From positions 1 through 14,746 of the forward strand of contig JAHEKB010000032.1 of assembly GCA_024638525.1 (NCBI GenBank): a stretch of DNA of 14,746 bases. Reading direction: 5' to 3'. This document shows positions 7,258 to 13,194 of the stretch, piece by piece. The DNA comes from Bacteroidota bacterium (GTDB lineage Bacteria; Bacteroidota; Bacteroidia; NS11-12g; UBA9320). The notes under the pieces are model-generated. The model ran no database searches. It saw only the letters and a program-made list of their open reading frames with translations, and was not told the DNA's origin. The position numbers and the translations under genes are program-made. How positions within the stretch are numbered: the first letter of the stretch is position 1; every line of letters begins with the position of its first letter.

Positions 7258-8793
7258 ATGAAAAACCTTCGAACTCTATTGGCTTTGAGCTTTCTTTCTT
7301 TTTTCTGTACAGCCTCTGCGACTCATGTTATGGGGTCTGACATATTTTATCGACATTTAGGCGGTTATGAATATGAGATTAGCTTAAAGTTTTACAGAGA
7401 TTGTAGAGGAGTGGGCTTTGCTAATCCTTCTTCGGCCACGAGAATCAAATGCGCATTTGGAGGTGCAGCAGCACTAAATCTCAAACTTAAATCCATTACT
7501 GATATCAGTCCGGCATGTAGTTCAAATGCCAATCCTTGCGGCAATCCGAATACGAGTTTATCCAATCTTGGAGTTGAAGAACACGTCTATGTAGACACGA
7601 TTGATTTTTCTCAGGCACCCTTTGCAGCCTTAGCCAGTTGTGGAACCACATTGATAATTGAAACCGGGCAATGTTGCCGAAATTCTTCCATCAATACGGG
7701 CCCGGGTAACAACAACTTCTACACTTTTGCTAGTTTGGAGTTTAACCCGAGTTCAACGCAGAACAGTTCAGCGGTATTTACTGTTCCTCCCGTTATATAT
7801 ACGGCCTTAAATCAGCCTCTTACTTATACCTTAGGAGCTATAGATAGTGTGGACAAGGATTCATTGTCTTATGAATTTGGAGCGCCACTGCGGGGATGGA
7901 ACGACAGTATCTCATATAGCTCAGGCCTGCATTATGGCCTTCCCTTCGACGTCTATTTTCCAGCTTCGACATCCTATCCTTACAACGATCCAAATGCCGT
8001 GCCACCAATAGGTATACATCTAGATTCACAATCTGGACAACTCACAGCGACTCCAAGCTCTCAACAAGTTACGGTCTTGGTTATCAATGTGAAAGAATGG
8101 AGAAAAAACAGCAGTGGTGTTCCCCAGCTTATTTCAGTAACGCGTCGGGATATTGAATTAATTATCGTTCAAAGTCCAAACAACAACCCCCCTGTCATAG
8201 AATACAAAGACAGTGTTGTTGTAGGATCTAGTACATGCAGAAAATTTGAGGTGAGCGACAAGGTGTTTGTTCCACCACCACCCATGTCTCCTCCACCGAC
8301 AGATACCTTGAGCGTTGTACTAAGGAACGCAAGTTCAAATCTTGTCTTGAATATTGACAGCACCGTCTATGCGAGCAATAAGACAACGGTTTATGGAAAG
8401 GTCTGTTATGATTCAAGCTGGCTAGCTCAAGGAAACGATGCTATCCACCTATATGCTGCGGATGACCAATGTCCTTTGAATTTGGAAACAAGCAAAACTT
8501 ATTGGTTCCCCAATAGTGGGCCATTGGCCTCTTTGCCTCCTTCTAGTCTTCCTGAAATAGATGTGGGCGTTTACCCCAGCCCTGCTATAAACCAAGTGAA
8601 TATCTCTTTTGAACATCCGATGAAAGTGCTTGAGGTAGAGGTTTATTCTATTCAAGGTCAATTGGTTAAACAGTTGTCATCTAGAAATGCGGTAACAATG
8701 CAAATCGATTGCAGTGATTGGAGTCCAGGCAGCTATTTTATCACTATACAGACCGATAAAGGCCAAGCGAACAAAAAGCTTCTGGTTCAATAG
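7258..8793 (+). CDS. Secreted protein with T9SS type A C-terminal sorting domain
   Basis: The 511-residue product has a Sec signal peptide (MKNLRTLLALSFLSFFCTASA, cleavage likely after residue 21). The mature N-terminus, THVMGSDIFYRHLGGYEYEISLKFYRDCRG, is a start seen in many large Bacteroidota surface proteins. A beta-rich ectodomain follows with several cysteines. It includes a cadherin/PKD-like stretch (PLTYTLGAIDSVDKDSLSYEFGAPL), a VINVKEWRKNSSGVP...RRDIELIIV segment and a proline-rich linker (PPPPMSPPPTD, near residue 340). The last 81 residues match a type A Por/T9SS sorting domain: VGVYPSPAINQVNISFE, VEVYSIQGQLVKQL, WSPGSYFITIQTDKGQANKKLLVQ. It is therefore predicted to cross the outer membrane by T9SS and be released or anchored. 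A role in adhesion is only a guess. The 3' end overlaps rarA by 7 bases. Confidence 0.88.
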   Translation: MKNLRTLLALSFLSFFCTASATHVMGSDIFYRHLGGYEYEISLKFYRDCRGVGFANPSSATRIKCAFGGAAALNLKLKSITDISPACSSNANPCGNPNTSLSNLGVEEHVYVDTIDFSQAPFAALASCGTTLIIETGQCCRNSSINTGPGNNNFYTFASLEFNPSSTQNSSAVFTVPPVIYTALNQPLTYTLGAIDSVDKDSLSYEFGAPLRGWNDSISYSSGLHYGLPFDVYFPASTSYPYNDPNAVPPIGIHLDSQSGQLTATPSSQQVTVLVINVKEWRKNSSGVPQLISVTRRDIELIIVQSPNNNPPVIEYKDSVVVGSSTCRKFEVSDKVFVPPPPMSPPPTDTLSVVLRNASSNLVLNIDSTVYASNKTTVYGKVCYDSSWLAQGNDAIHLYAADDQCPLNLETSKTYWFPNSGPLASLPPSSLPEIDVGVYPSPAINQVNISFEHPMKVLEVEVYSIQGQLVKQLSSRNAVTMQIDCSDWSPGSYFITIQTDKGQANKKLLVQ

Positions 8794-10070
8794 CCGTATT
8801 TTTCTTTCCAGAGTAGTTTTAGACGTTTGCGCATCTCAGCTTCTCTAGGGTTGTCTGAAGGCTCAAAAATTTTCTCTGCTATCAGTTCATCGGGCATGAA
8901 TTCCATATGGGCAAAATTGTTTTCGTATTGATGAGCATATTGATAGTCTTTGCCATACTCCAAGTCTTTCATCAATTGAGTCGGGGCATTTCTGATGCTC
9001 ATAGGTATGGGCAAATCACCGCTTTGCTTCACCAGTTGTTGGGCTTTTCCAATAGCAGCATAGCTGGCATTGCTCTTTAAAGAGCAGGCTAGATAGATGG
9101 TGACTTGAGATAGGTTTATCCTACATTCAGGATAGCCAATGGTCTCCACGGCTCTAAAGCATGCATCTGCCAAAAGCAAAGCATTGGGATTGGCGTTGCC
9201 AATATCTTCGCTGGCCAAGATGAGCATACGCCGCGCAATGAATTTTGGGTCTTCACCGCCTTCTAACATTCGCGCCAAATAATAAAGAGCGGCATTGGGA
9301 TCACTTCCTCTGATGGATTTTATATAGGCAGAAATGAGATCGTAATGCTGTTCACCCCCTTTGTCAAAAAGTGCCAGTTTCTTTTGTACAGCATCTTCAA
9401 CCTTTTTATTGGTAATGATCAGTTTGTTATCCTGAGTTTGATTGCTAAGTATGTCAAGTGCATTGAGTAAACGCCTACCATCTCCCCCAGATACCTTGAT
9501 TAGAGCTTCCCATTCTTTAATGCTAATATTTTTCTCCTTTAGTTTTGGATCAAGCTTCAAGGCCTGAGCACAAAGCATTTGTAGTTCTTCCAGATTTAGA
9601 GGTTTTAAGACATAAACTTCACATCTAGACAAAAGAGCAGCATTTACTTCAAAGCTCGGATTCTCTGTAGTTGCACCGATTAGGGTGATGATTCCCTTTT
9701 CAACTGCTCCCAGTAATGCATCTTGTTGTGATTTATTAAAGCGGTGGATCTCATCAATGAAAAGCACTGCACTGCCTCCTGAACCCAAAAACTTAGATTT
9801 TTCAGCTTTTTGAATTACCTCCCTAATGTCTTTGACTCCTGCATTAATCGCACTGAGTTGATAGAAAGGTCTCTCAAGTTGTTGAGCAATGATCTGTGCA
9901 AGGGTGGTCTTGCCAACTCCCGGTGGGCCCCAAAATATGCAGGAGAACAACGCTCCGGTCTGAATAGCCTGATACAAAGGCTTGCCTTCGCCAACAATGT
10001 GTTTCTGACCTATGTATTGACTCAGGTCTTTGGGGCGCACCCTTTCTGCCAATGGAGTATGTGTTGACAC
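8787..10070 (-). CDS. rarA: Replication-associated recombination protein RarA (MgsA), GTG start
   Basis: RarA is a AAA+ ATPase related to clamp-loader subunits that acts at stalled replication forks and binds single-stranded-DNA ends. The 427-residue product starts with PLAERVRPKDLSQYIGQKHIVG. Walker A is GPPGVGKTT (48-56), Walker B is VLFIDEIHRFNK (102-112), sensor 1 is GATTENPSFEVN (132-143), and the arginine finger is R149 in LLSRCEVY. Sensor 2 lies in GGDGRRLLNALDI. The C-terminal tetramerisation domain carries KSIRGSDPNAALYYLARMLEGGEDP and RRMLILASEDIGNANP. The chosen start is GTG at 10070, which gives the conserved N-terminus and lies 4 bases after a perfect -7 box, so the message may be leaderless. 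It is divergent from the rdgB-type gene, with 35 bases between the two start codons. Confidence 0.96.
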   Translation of the reverse strand: MSTHTPLAERVRPKDLSQYIGQKHIVGEGKPLYQAIQTGALFSCIFWGPPGVGKTTLAQIIAQQLERPFYQLSAINAGVKDIREVIQKAEKSKFLGSGGSAVLFIDEIHRFNKSQQDALLGAVEKGIITLIGATTENPSFEVNAALLSRCEVYVLKPLNLEELQMLCAQALKLDPKLKEKNISIKEWEALIKVSGGDGRRLLNALDILSNQTQDNKLIITNKKVEDAVQKKLALFDKGGEQHYDLISAYIKSIRGSDPNAALYYLARMLEGGEDPKFIARRMLILASEDIGNANPNALLLADACFRAVETIGYPECRINLSQVTIYLACSLKSNASYAAIGKAQQLVKQSGDLPIPMSIRNAPTQLMKDLEYGKDYQYAHQYENNFAHMEFMPDELIAEKIFEPSDNPREAEMRKRLKLLWKEKYGY

Positions 10071-10074
10071 TCCT

Positions 10075-10082
10075 CAAATGTA
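10075..10082 (-). promoter_or_regulatory. Predicted -7 box (TACATTTG) of rarA
   Basis: On the minus strand TACATTTG is a perfect TAnnTTTG followed by AGGA and the GTG start of rarA. The expected start of transcription falls at or next to the start codon. No -33 TTG is seen at standard spacing; the nearest is 26 bases away. Confidence 0.5.
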
Positions 10083-10092
10083 CAATCTCCCT

Positions 10093-10100
10093 TAGATTTG
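10093..10100 (+). promoter_or_regulatory. Predicted -7 box (TAGATTTG) of the rdgB-type gene
   Basis: TAGATTTG is a perfect TAnnTTTG that ends 5 bases before the ATG at 10106, implying a leaderless or nearly leaderless message. It lies back to back with the rarA -7 box, 10 bases apart. A TTGACA at 10064-10069 is too far away (23 bases from its last base to the box) to be a confident -33. Confidence 0.5.
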
Positions 10101-10105
10101 CCCTT

Positions 10106-10678
10106 ATGCAATTGCTAATCGCTTCTCAAAACGATAACAAAATTCAGGAGATAAGAGCAATCTTTCCGCAGTGGAAAATAGAAGGCATTAGCACTGACTT
10201 ATTTCCCGGTGAATTGAAAGAAGAAGGGGAGACCTTAGAGCAAAATGCCATACAAAAAATGAGACAGGTATTTGCTAAAACGCGACTCAACTGTTTTGCG
10301 GATGACACTGGCTTAGAGGTCGAAGCGCTGAATGGCGAACCTGGCGTTGATTCTGCGTATTATGCTGGCAACCGAAACAGTCAGGCCAATATGGATCTTT
10401 TATTAAAGAATTTGGGGTCATACTCCAACAGATCTGCCCAGTTCAGAACAGTCATAGCCTTGAATTGGAAGGGTGAGGAACATCTTTTCGAAGGAGTATG
10501 CAAGGGGACAATAGCGGAGGAAAAAATGGGTAATGATGGTTTTGGTTATGATCCAATATTTATTCCGGAAGGGGAGGATAAGAGTTTTGCGCAGATGAGC
10601 ATGGAGGAGAAAAATGCCTTGAGTCACAGAGCCAGAGCGATTAAAAAACTAAATGAGTTCCTTTCAAAGCAGCGATAA
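10106..10678 (+). CDS. rdgB: XTP/dITP diphosphatase (RdgB/HAM1 family)
   Basis: This house-cleaning enzyme hydrolyses deaminated purine nucleotides (ITP, dITP, XTP) to monophosphate and pyrophosphate, keeping them out of DNA and RNA. The 190-residue product shows the family motifs in order. ASQNDNKIQEI binds the substrate phosphates. EEGETLEQNAIQK and FADDTGLEVEALNGEPGVDSAYYAG include the catalytic Asp66/Asp67. NDGFGYDPIFIPEG and EKNALSHRARA contain the base-recognition FGYD (146-149) and SHR (173-175). The usual PGVYSARYAG segment reads PGVDSAYYAG here, so the common Arg is Tyr. The ATG at 10106 gives the canonical MQLLIAS start. An in-frame ATG at 10052 would add 18 residues, cross both promoters and overlap rarA. 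The product supports genome integrity, as RarA does, which may explain the divergent pairing. Confidence 0.95.
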   Translation: MQLLIASQNDNKIQEIRAIFPQWKIEGISTDLFPGELKEEGETLEQNAIQKMRQVFAKTRLNCFADDTGLEVEALNGEPGVDSAYYAGNRNSQANMDLLLKNLGSYSNRSAQFRTVIALNWKGEEHLFEGVCKGTIAEEKMGNDGFGYDPIFIPEGEDKSFAQMSMEEKNALSHRARAIKKLNEFLSKQR

Positions 10679-10775
10679 TTTCTTGCATTACGTCATTTTG
10701 TATCTAATGAGTGCTATGAGTTTTTCGACAATCAATCAATAAACGAAGCAATCACAAAAACTATGCACAGCTCAA

Positions 10776-10783
10776 TAAATTTG
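10776..10783 (+). promoter_or_regulatory. Predicted -7 box (TAAATTTG) upstream of a small ORF and the Cys4 gene
   Basis: TAAATTTG is a perfect TAnnTTTG, 11 bases before the ATG of the 23-codon ORF and 101 bases before the four-cysteine protein gene. No clear -33 TTG is present. I see no better -7 box nearer to the latter gene, so this is its most likely promoter. Confidence 0.4.
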
Positions 10784-10794
10784 GGAAATAAGAT

Positions 10795-10866
10795 ATGGAA
10801 GTCTTCAAAGAAATTATAGACTATTGCAACACTAATTGGTCACAATGCAAGTTCTATGGGGGATGA
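10795..10866 (+). CDS. Possible 23-residue small protein or leader peptide
   Basis: ATG at 10795 opens 23 codons ending in TGA at 10864-10866. The product reads MEVFKEIIDYCNTNWSQCKF plus three residues (Tyr-Gly-Gly). Two cysteines seven residues apart and a Trp are notable for such a short peptide. Support is only circumstantial: a perfect -7 box lies 11 bases upstream, giving the short leader seen at other genes here, and the ORF ends 18 bases before the next gene. It may be a leader peptide, a decayed gene fragment or chance. I recognise no family. Confidence 0.25.
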   Translation: MEVFKEIIDYCNTNWSQCKFYGG

Positions 10867-10884
10867 ATCCAAAATAATAAAACT

Positions 10885-11244
10885 ATGTTTCAAAAAGTTC
10901 TGTTGATCATTATTATTGGGCTGGTATTCTTACTGATTGGAGCCCGAGTGTTCTATAATAAGCAAGTCAATAAATATAAATGGGACGATGATGACCGAGA
11001 AGTTCTAATCAATAATTGCATTGATGAAACCGCGCACTATGCAGTTAGATTTCCCAGTCTTACCAAAGAGTATTGCGGTTGCACTGCAGACAGCATAATG
11101 TTTCATCTAAAGAAAGCGGAATATTTGCAGATAAGTACGAAGGCATTCAATGAGCAACAAGACGTATTGCTACCTATCATATCGGCTTGTTACAATAATT
11201 ACCAGACTCAGATTTTTGAGCAAACCGAGCTGGGCGATTTTTAA
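10885..11244 (+). CDS. Small membrane-anchored four-cysteine protein, function unknown
   Basis: The 119-residue product has one N-terminal hydrophobic segment (about residues 4-23, FQKVLLIIIIGLVFLLIGA). It is either a membrane anchor or an uncleaved signal, and leaves a domain of about 95 residues outside the cytoplasm. That domain begins KYKWDDDDREVLINNC and holds exactly four cysteines: C45, the pair C64/C66 in EYCGCTAD, and C102 in SACYNNY. Small proteins with the pattern C...YCxC...C, starting W..xxR..L/F...C, recur in Bacteroidota with no known function. The cysteines could form disulfides or bind metal. A 206-base gap after the rdgB-type gene precedes it, holding a possible promoter and small ORF. 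Its stop overlaps that of the converging biotin carboxylase gene in the palindrome TTAA. Confidence 0.72.
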   Translation: MFQKVLLIIIIGLVFLLIGARVFYNKQVNKYKWDDDDREVLINNCIDETAHYAVRFPSLTKEYCGCTADSIMFHLKKAEYLQISTKAFNEQQDVLLPIISACYNNYQTQIFEQTELGDF

Positions 11245-12710
11245 TCCTGTTCTCGCTTTTTCCAGTTAGAAGCCTTTCTATCTGCAACCACAACCTCTTT
11301 GTGCTCCGTAGACAAAAGGTAAGTGAAGACTGCAGCGGCATTTCGCTCTTCCATTCCGTCATGCAGTGCAGAAGGATTAAAATAATTGGCGATAAAATTT
11401 GTGTCGAAATCTCCTTGAACAAAAGCGGGATGACTCATGACAAATCTCCCGAATTGAAGAGTTGTTGGAATGCCTTCAATCTTAAAGTGATCTATGGCGT
11501 ACTTCATCCGTTCAATGGCTTCGTGTCGATCTTGCCCCCAAACGATGAGTTTAGCGAACATATTATCATAGAAAATTGGAATGTCATAGCCCTCATAGAC
11601 AAAATCATCCAGGCGTACAAAATCATCCTTTGGAGCTTGGTAAGTGCTAATTGTTCCCACGGCGGGAAGAAAATCGTTTTCTGGATCCTCTGCGCACAAC
11701 CTCAATTCTATCGCATGGCCATTTATTCCAAGCTCATCTTGTGTAAAGCTCAGCGCTTCTCCTCTGGCTACCCTGATCTGCTGTTCAACAAGGTCTATAC
11801 CAGTGATTAATTCAGTCACTGGATGTTCAACTTGCAAACGGGTGTTCATTTCGAGGAAGTAAAACTTGTGCTCGGCGTCAAGTAAGAACTCCACAGTACC
11901 TGCACCTGTGTAATTGCATGCGCGAGCTACATTAACTGCGGCTTCGCCCATTTCTCTTCTCAGTTCAGGACTGAGTATTGCTGACGGTGCTTCTTCAACC
12001 AATTTCTGATGTCTGCGCTGAATGGAGCATTCTCGCTCCATCAGATACAAAATATTACCGTGTTGATCTGCCAGTAACTGAATTTCAATATGCCGGGGTT
12101 TGTTGACAAACTTTTCAATGAAAACGGCTCCGTCTCCGAATGAACTTTGGGCTTCATTGATAGCGGCTTTCATGCTCGCTTCTAGTTTGCCTTCTGCCTC
12201 CACCAAACGCATTCCCTTTCCTCCACCTCCGGCACTGGCTTTAACCAAAACTGGATAGCCTACTTCAATGGCTACCCTCTTTGCCTCTTCAAAATCCTGA
12301 ATAGCATCATTGATGCCCGGAACTAAAGGTACGCCGTATTCTGCTACTGCTTTCTTAGAAGCTATTTTACTGCCCATGAGGTCAATGGCCTCTGGGTTGG
12401 GTCCTATAAAGGTGATTCCCGCATCGCTTACCTGTTTGACAAAAGCTGCATTTTCAGAGAGAAATCCGTAACCAGGGTGGATACCGTCTACCTGATGTTC
12501 CTTGCATAGCTCAATAATCTTTGTCCCTTGCAGGTATGATTCGGCAGAAGGAGCAGGCCCAACGCAGTACGCCTCATCGGCCAATTGAACGTGCAAAGAA
12601 TTCCTGTCAGCCTCTGAGAAGATAGCAACAGTTTGAATGCCCATCTTCTTGCAGCTTTTGATTACCCTAACAGCAATCTCACCTCTGTTGGCTATTAGGA
12701 TTTTTTTCAA
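11241..12710 (-). CDS. accC: Biotin carboxylase subunit (acetyl-/propionyl-CoA carboxylase type), TTG start
   Basis: This ATP-grasp enzyme carboxylates biotin on a carrier protein using bicarbonate and ATP, the first half-reaction of acetyl-CoA or related acyl-CoA carboxylases. The N-terminal domain is MKKILIANRGEIAVRVI to about 110. The ATP-grasp domain (about 115-320) has LVKASAGGGGKGMR with K157, HIEIQLLAD with H207, ERECSIQRRHQK, and FYFLEMNTRLQVEHPVTE with catalytic E287, N289 and R291. The C-terminal domain includes HAIELRLCAEDP and YDNMFAKLIVW. At 489 residues it is about 40 longer than E. coli AccC and lacks a biotin-carrier or carboxyltransferase domain, so partners must be encoded elsewhere. 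The start is TTG at 12710, overlapping the TGA of the preceding gene as TTGA. Whether it serves acetyl- or propionyl-CoA carboxylase cannot be decided from sequence alone. Confidence 0.94.
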   Translation of the reverse strand: MKKILIANRGEIAVRVIKSCKKMGIQTVAIFSEADRNSLHVQLADEAYCVGPAPSAESYLQGTKIIELCKEHQVDGIHPGYGFLSENAAFVKQVSDAGITFIGPNPEAIDLMGSKIASKKAVAEYGVPLVPGINDAIQDFEEAKRVAIEVGYPVLVKASAGGGGKGMRLVEAEGKLEASMKAAINEAQSSFGDGAVFIEKFVNKPRHIEIQLLADQHGNILYLMERECSIQRRHQKLVEEAPSAILSPELRREMGEAAVNVARACNYTGAGTVEFLLDAEHKFYFLEMNTRLQVEHPVTELITGIDLVEQQIRVARGEALSFTQDELGINGHAIELRLCAEDPENDFLPAVGTISTYQAPKDDFVRLDDFVYEGYDIPIFYDNMFAKLIVWGQDRHEAIERMKYAIDHFKIEGIPTTLQFGRFVMSHPAFVQGDFDTNFIANYFNPSALHDGMEERNAAAVFTYLLSTEHKEVVVADRKASNWKKREQD

Positions 12711-13165
12711 GGCTTATTGATCATTTGAAGCTGGAGGTATGCCGCTTCTTTATAGCTAATAGCTCCAATACCAAAGAAGCCTCCGTCAGACTGAGCAACT
12801 ATGGCTGCTAACCTCTTCAAACCATTGTAATAATCTGTGGCATATGCTCTTTCCAATTTGGGTAGGATAGCGTTTAACTGTTGCAACTTGCCTTCGAGAT
12901 TGGCAATTCTCTTTTCGCCAACCATGGGTAAATGGTTAATTTCCACTTGAATGGCATGGTCGAGATCTTGGTTAAGCTCTTTGTAGAGCGCTCTTAGCTC
13001 GCTGTCTTCGGTATAGGTGCGAATATTGATGACCTCTTTAGCCTTATCAATCTCCGTTGGATCCAAGTCTTCATCAGCTCCGGCAATCAAAAGACTCACC
13101 CAAATTGGAGCTCTGAGGATCACCTGCTTTTCTTCAGTATTTAAATTTCTTAATTGATTTAACAT
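12707..13165 (-). CDS. TerB-like hypothetical protein upstream of accC
   Basis: This is a 152-residue soluble, all-helical-looking protein with no signal peptide. Residues 20-47 (PIWVSLLIAGADEDLDPTEIDKAKEVI) resemble the start of a TerB-like (tellurite-resistance B/DjlA N-terminal) helical domain, whose acidic loop after the first helix (ADEDLDPTE) may bind metal. The middle is rich in Leu, Glu and Lys and may form coiled helices (KRIANLEGKLQQLNAILPKLERAYA). The end reads KRLAAIVAQSDGGFFGIGAISYKEAAYLQLQMI. Its stop overlaps the TTG start of accC, so the two are cotranscribed and probably translationally coupled. That hints at a role linked to the carboxylase, but I know of no demonstrated function. 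The TerB-like assignment is tentative. Confidence 0.7.
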   Translation of the reverse strand: MLNQLRNLNTEEKQVILRAPIWVSLLIAGADEDLDPTEIDKAKEVINIRTYTEDSELRALYKELNQDLDHAIQVEINHLPMVGEKRIANLEGKLQQLNAILPKLERAYATDYYNGLKRLAAIVAQSDGGFFGIGAISYKEAAYLQLQMINKP

Positions 13166-13172
13166 TCAAGCC

Positions 13173-13180
13173 TAAATTTG
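13173..13180 (+). promoter_or_regulatory. Predicted -7 box (TAAATTTG) of ccmB
   Basis: This is a perfect TAnnTTTG ending 13 bases before the ccmB ATG, giving a leader of about 8 bases. The nearest upstream TTG (13154-13156) is only 16 bases away, shorter than usual, so the -33 element is uncertain. Confidence 0.5.
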
Positions 13181-13186
13181 TGCAAG

Positions 13187-13194
13187 CAAATTTA
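13187..13194 (-). promoter_or_regulatory. Predicted -7 box (TAAATTTG) of the TerB-like/accC operon
   Basis: This is a perfect TAnnTTTG on the minus strand, ending 21 bases before the ATG at 13165. A TTG on the minus strand (13214-13212) lies 17 bases upstream, inside the ccmB coding region, and is a plausible -33 element. Confidence 0.5.

Larger units (their letters stand above)
13173..13194. repeat. 8-bp inverted repeat made of two facing -7 boxes
   Basis: TAAATTTG (13173-13180) and its exact reverse complement CAAATTTA (13187-13194) flank the 6-base spacer TGCAAG. The right arm includes the A of the ccmB start codon. Each arm is a perfect TAnnTTTG on its own strand, so the repeat is either a pair of facing promoters or an operator, or both. 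Confidence 0.6.

Noticed and set aside
10052..10105. In-frame 18-residue N-terminal extension of the RdgB-type protein
   Set aside because: It crosses both predicted promoters and the rarA start. The conserved start MQLLIAS at 10106 fits the family, so the extension is not part of the protein.
10726..10741. Microsatellite or CRISPR-like repeat (CAAT repeated three times)
   Set aside because: Three copies of a 4-base unit are too few to be meaningful and there is no spacer structure.
11226..11270. Terminator at the TTAA convergent junction
   Set aside because: Only 4-base stems such as GCGA/TCGC can be drawn. The T-run at 11260-11264 follows one of them, but the stem is too weak to call.
12707..13165. 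Tellurite-resistance operon
   Set aside because: Only a loose TerB-like helical pattern is present, with no terC, terD or terZ genes nearby; the partner gene is a biotin carboxylase.
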